A stretch of DNA of 64,000 bases, taken from positions 1,798,001-1,862,000 of the forward strand of contig OZ038527.1 in NCBI GenBank assembly GCA_964036665.1, written 5' to 3'. Of this stretch, positions 60,741-64,000 are shown in pieces (positions within the stretch are counted from its first letter, which is position 1; each line of letters opens with the position of its first letter). A model generated the notes under the pieces. It was not told the origin of the DNA and searched no databases. It was given only the letters and a program-made list of their open reading frames with translations. Position numbers and translations under genes: made by a program. The DNA is from Gordius sp. MW1. Lineage: Eukaryota; Nematomorpha; Gordioida; Gordea; Gordiidae.

Positions 60741-60866
60741 GGTGGCCCGTCAACTTGCCGAAAACCATCTCGCCGATGTCCAATGTCTCCCTATCCCCCA
60801 GGGGACCCTTTTTAACCGGGGACATTAAATTAGGAGAGATGGGTTTCGGCAAGTTGATAGGGCACC
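60741..60866. mobile_element. Mutator-like palindromic MITE, second copy
   Basis: It begins GGTGGCCCGTCAACTTGCC and ends with the inverse GGCAAGTTGATAGGGCACC. It is flanked by an exact 9-bp duplication CAATTAACC (60732-60740 and 60867-60875). It belongs to the same family as 47236-47411 but is shorter (126 bp). Confidence 0.85.
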
Positions 60867-61064
60867 CAATTAACCGTATCAATTCATTTACAAACAGTTA
60901 ATTTGCTATACTCACCTAAACTCCCATTTTTTAAAAGTTCAATTTGTTTTATCCAAAAAAACAACCCAATTTTAGTTTATGGAAAACATGGGTACATAAA
61001 GTAAACGGTAGCAAAGATCAAAGGGAGTATTACATATGTAGACCTTTTAAATGAGTATATTGCA

Positions 61065-61320
61065 GTAAGTTGATAATTAAATATAAATTAGATAATGTAT
61101 TCTGGATGTAATTAATAAAGCTGTCCTCCTACAATCCTAATTTTCTCCTAGCTCCAGCCTCACCTTTTATTATTATGTGTACAATATTGCAAGTAAGTTG
61201 ATAATTAAATATAAATTAGATAATAAATTCTGGATGAAATTAATAAAGCTGTCCTCCTACAAATCCTAATTCTCTTCTAGCTCCAGCCTCACCTTTTATT
61301 ATTTCAAAATAGCTTATTTG
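61065..61320. repeat. 128-bp tandem duplication plus partial third unit
   Basis: Two units begin GTAAGTTGATAATTAAATAT (61065 and 61193) and end CTCCAGCCTCACCTTTTATT. A third partial unit (CTCTTGCCTCACCTTTTACT) follows near 61395. No open frame runs across the units. Confidence 0.85.
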
Positions 61321-61459
61321 TAAGCTTATTTATAAACATTCTATGATTTATATAGATGGTTTATCAGTTCCTTTAACAAATCCTCTCCCAGCTCTTGCCT
61401 CACCTTTTACTAAATTTTTTTACAAGTGCATGATTTAACTGCTGACATATTGTCGTCTC

Positions 61460-61960
61460 CCTTGATACGCGTATACTCCCCATTTCCCCCAACCCCTTGT
61501 AAAACAGTGTATCTCATTCGATTAATTACAAAAGTTCATTTATTGTTAGATTTCTTAACATTGTCGGGTCTTTTGATCTTATAACATTTGCCTATCAGAG
61601 GCATACTCACTGAGTAACCCCTTTTCCTGTAAACTTAAGTTCATAGTGATACTTTTCCTTTCCATTAATTCAAATACGTGTGTTACTTTACAACCCCCCC
61701 CCCCCCCCCACGCGCTTATACGTATTTTGTTATTTCTACGCGTCATTGAATTCGATATACGCACAGTGTAGCGAAATCGTTTGATTATAAATTATTAATT
61801 TATTCTTGTTTCTCGGATATAAATAAAATATAAGACCATGTAAAGCAGTAAATTCATCTTTATTCAAAAGCTTTAAGCCCGGCCATCTCCCAATATCCTC
61901 CCTCAATTATTACAATAGATTCCTGATGATTCCCCTTCCTTTAAATTCTCTTTATTAATA
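61460..61960. repeat. Diverged copy of the right-end repeat
   Basis: Collinear with about 62630-63060: ATACGCGTAT, C run, ACGCGCTTATACGTATTT, ATTTATTCTTG, GATAAATAAAAT and TTCCCCTTCCTT appear in the same order. It has clearly diverged, so it is an older copy of the same repeat. Confidence 0.6.
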
Positions 61961-62558
61961 CTCTTTAGGAATGTGATACATATAAATAAAATTTATTTCT
62001 AGTTTTATAAATAGTTATATAACAAAGAACAGCTGTTATGTAACAAGTTACTGGAACTATTTCCTTTTTTTAACCGCTTTAATTTGAATGTAATTGTAAA
62101 AGCGCAGGAGATTATTAAATTTTTCTTAATTAAAGTTTCTTACTTCTTCCAATAAAGGGCAAATGATTTGTATACCAATATTTTAAGAAACTATATTTCC
62201 AGCTTTAATTATAATTCAATGATTTTTAATCATGGGTAATGAGAGATAATATTTATCAGAATAGATTTGCCAAACACATCAATGAATATAGAAAAACAAG
62301 TGAAAGTAGAGGATATTTTTCACTCATAACCTTTAAATTATAAAAAAAACATAAAGACATCATCATTAAAAATTTAATAATATATACGGCTTACTAAATC
62401 TTTTTCATATAAAATAAGGTTTTAAATTTAATTTGTTGTGGATTAAAAAGAAAGTTAAGTTATTTATAAACACACAATAGTATGAGTTCATTAATTTATA
62501 ATTTTTTAGTGTAATCAATTTAAGCTTTAATAATATTAACTAGAAAGTCTAAACTCCT

Positions 62559-62780
62559 TATCGTATCCGGAGATACGAGGATATCTTCCCCCCCCCTGTT
62601 CTTTTATAAAAAGAAACGCCGCCGCTCACTATACGTGGTACGTATGTTACTTTTTCTTTCCCCCATGCCCCCTGACACAAAAGGTTAATTGATTGTAACA
62701 TCTGTGTACTGAATATATACATAGAACTTTATTCCTTTACATTTAATTTCTAGTACGCGTATGTTATCCCCCCCCCCCCC
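62559..62780. repeat. Long direct repeat, left copy (LTR-like)
   Basis: It is identical by eye, except for C-run lengths, to 63780-64000, 1,221 bp downstream. It starts with a hairpin TCGTATC-CGGA-GATACGA and holds a TATA-box-like TTTTATAAAAAG. An AATAAA signal lies about 100 bp beyond the shared part seen (62884). It could be the terminal repeat of an unclassified retroelement or a large tandem array unit. Confidence 0.8.
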
Positions 62781-63779
62781 GACGCGCTTATACGTATTTG
62801 TTATTTCTATCAATACGGATCTTTGATTTTTACATACTCGAGAGTTGCGTGATTTTATTCATTAATAAATTTATTCTTGGAGATAAATAAAATACATAAA
62901 GGACCTAAAGAAAGAATTAAATGGTGAGTCCCCCTTTTGGGGGGGACAAGGTTTACACAGTAGGGACCAATATTTCCCCCAATTCAAGTAATGATAATTT
63001 CCCCTTCCTTCAAATCATTTTTATTCATATCTTATACCCCTTTTTAAAGATATGAAAATGGTGTCCAGAAGATAAAAAAAATCCCACCCTCGTATATTCC
63101 TATTCATCATACCCCAATCGCATCCTGCACAAATATAAATTTCCTCAAGGTAAAGAAAACAGGATTGAAAGTGATTTAGAAGTTATTCGAAACAAATCAC
63201 CCCTACCCAATGCATGAATTATCGACTAATTGCTTCAAAAACTTATTGAAAACTGGTACATGGAAAATTCAGGTCGGGTCTGAGACATCCATAATTGTTA
63301 AGGCAGCAGGAGTCTCCTTAATTTTCAGATGAGGGCAAGAGTTCCTCATGTATGGAGGTAAAGGCATATTAAAATGCTGAGAATTCCTCATTTTAGATGG
63401 ATTTCAGAACGACAATAACAGAATTATCCAATAAAAAGAAATTCATAGAGCCGGGATTCAGTTACCTATAGAGCGGGGAAGATATTATTGGATTATTCCA
63501 GGAGTATTCCCACAAGCCATAGATGAGGTATTTATAATTACATCCCGTTGGCCATGAATACTTAATTTTTCAAAAGAAGAGACCACGTGATTGCTTTGAA
63601 GGATACACATGTCGTATATAATAATTTTTGGATAGTTAGTATAATATTTTTGATATTGTTACTATTAATATCATGTAAACCCATAATTAGAACGTTGTTG
63701 ATAAAAACCATCCGATTGCATGATATCAATTATTCTTTTATCCACCCCTGGTCCTAATTTTTTTTGGAAAACCGCAAGG
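62781..63779. other. Spacer between the long direct repeats
   Basis: This is about 1 kb of mixed composition with short open stretches, none matching a family I recognise. It includes a G/C mirror GTCCCCCTTTTGGGGGGGAC at 62930-62949-type position. Its size is small for an autonomous LTR element. Confidence 0.4.
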
Positions 63780-64000
63780 TATCGTATCCGGAGATACGAG
63801 GATATCTTCCCCCCCCCCTGTTCTTTTATAAAAAGAAACGCCGCCGCTCACTATACGTGGTACGTATGTTACTTTTTCTTTCCCCCATGCCCCCTGACAC
63901 AAAAGGTTAATTGATTGTAACATCTGTGTACTGAATATATACATAGAACTTTATTCCTTTACATTTAATTTCTAGTACGCGTATGTTATCCCCCCCCCCC
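63780..64000. repeat. Long direct repeat, right copy, cut by window edge
   Basis: This is the partner of 62559-62780. The match continues to the last base, so the full repeat length is unknown. Confidence 0.85.

Noticed and set aside
1-64000. tRNA or rRNA genes, CRISPR arrays, bacterial operons.
   Set aside because: No cloverleaf with B-box-like GGTTCGAATCC or rRNA core sequence was noticed by eye. The window is clearly eukaryotic, so CRISPR and operons do not apply. A covariance-model search would be decisive for tRNAs.

Overview
This window is AT-rich nuclear DNA of an animal. The genes have spliceosomal introns, and the gene set (GT10 fucosyltransferase, class A GPCR, farnesyl diphosphate synthase, SBK-like kinase, mitochondrial release factor, ZP-domain protein, LAMTOR2) is metazoan. 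Many introns are only 34-50 nt. Together with the mix of RTE LINEs, Ty3/gypsy elements, Helitrons and hAT, Mutator and other MITEs, this fits a protostome invertebrate, perhaps an arthropod. The species cannot be named from sequence alone.

Layout from left to right. 1-2.6 kb holds one copy of an old duplicated segment carrying two MITEs. 2.6-7.0 kb is a decayed Ty3/gypsy nest. 7.7-8.9 kb is a truncated RTE LINE. 10.3-10.8 kb is a retroelement fragment. 12.3-14.7 kb is a complete four-exon alpha-1,3-fucosyltransferase gene, followed by a hAT remnant. 17.1-18.5 kb is a single-exon GPCR on the minus strand. 18.9-20.2 kb is the second copy of the duplicated segment. 21.3-22.7 kb is a complete farnesyl diphosphate synthase gene with seven short introns. 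22.7-33.4 kb is gene-poor and holds MITEs.

An SBK-like kinase gene (five exons) spans 33.4-43.1 kb. Its fourth intron holds a very young Ty3/gypsy element in antisense. The mitochondrial release factor gene (43.6-47.2 kb, minus strand) converges on it. 47.2-54.9 kb is transposon-rich: Mutator-like and hAT-like MITEs, an RTE LINE and a Helitron. A ZP-domain gene (55.6-57.3 kb, plus) and a LAMTOR2 gene (57.6-58.1 kb, minus) are also tail to tail. The right end holds a second Helitron and a long, nearly identical direct repeat that is cut by the window edge.

The host genes do not form a pathway. They are independent housekeeping, signalling and secreted or membrane genes. I assembled the exon models by hand from reading frame, family similarity and GT/AG splice sites with matching phase. 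No search was run.
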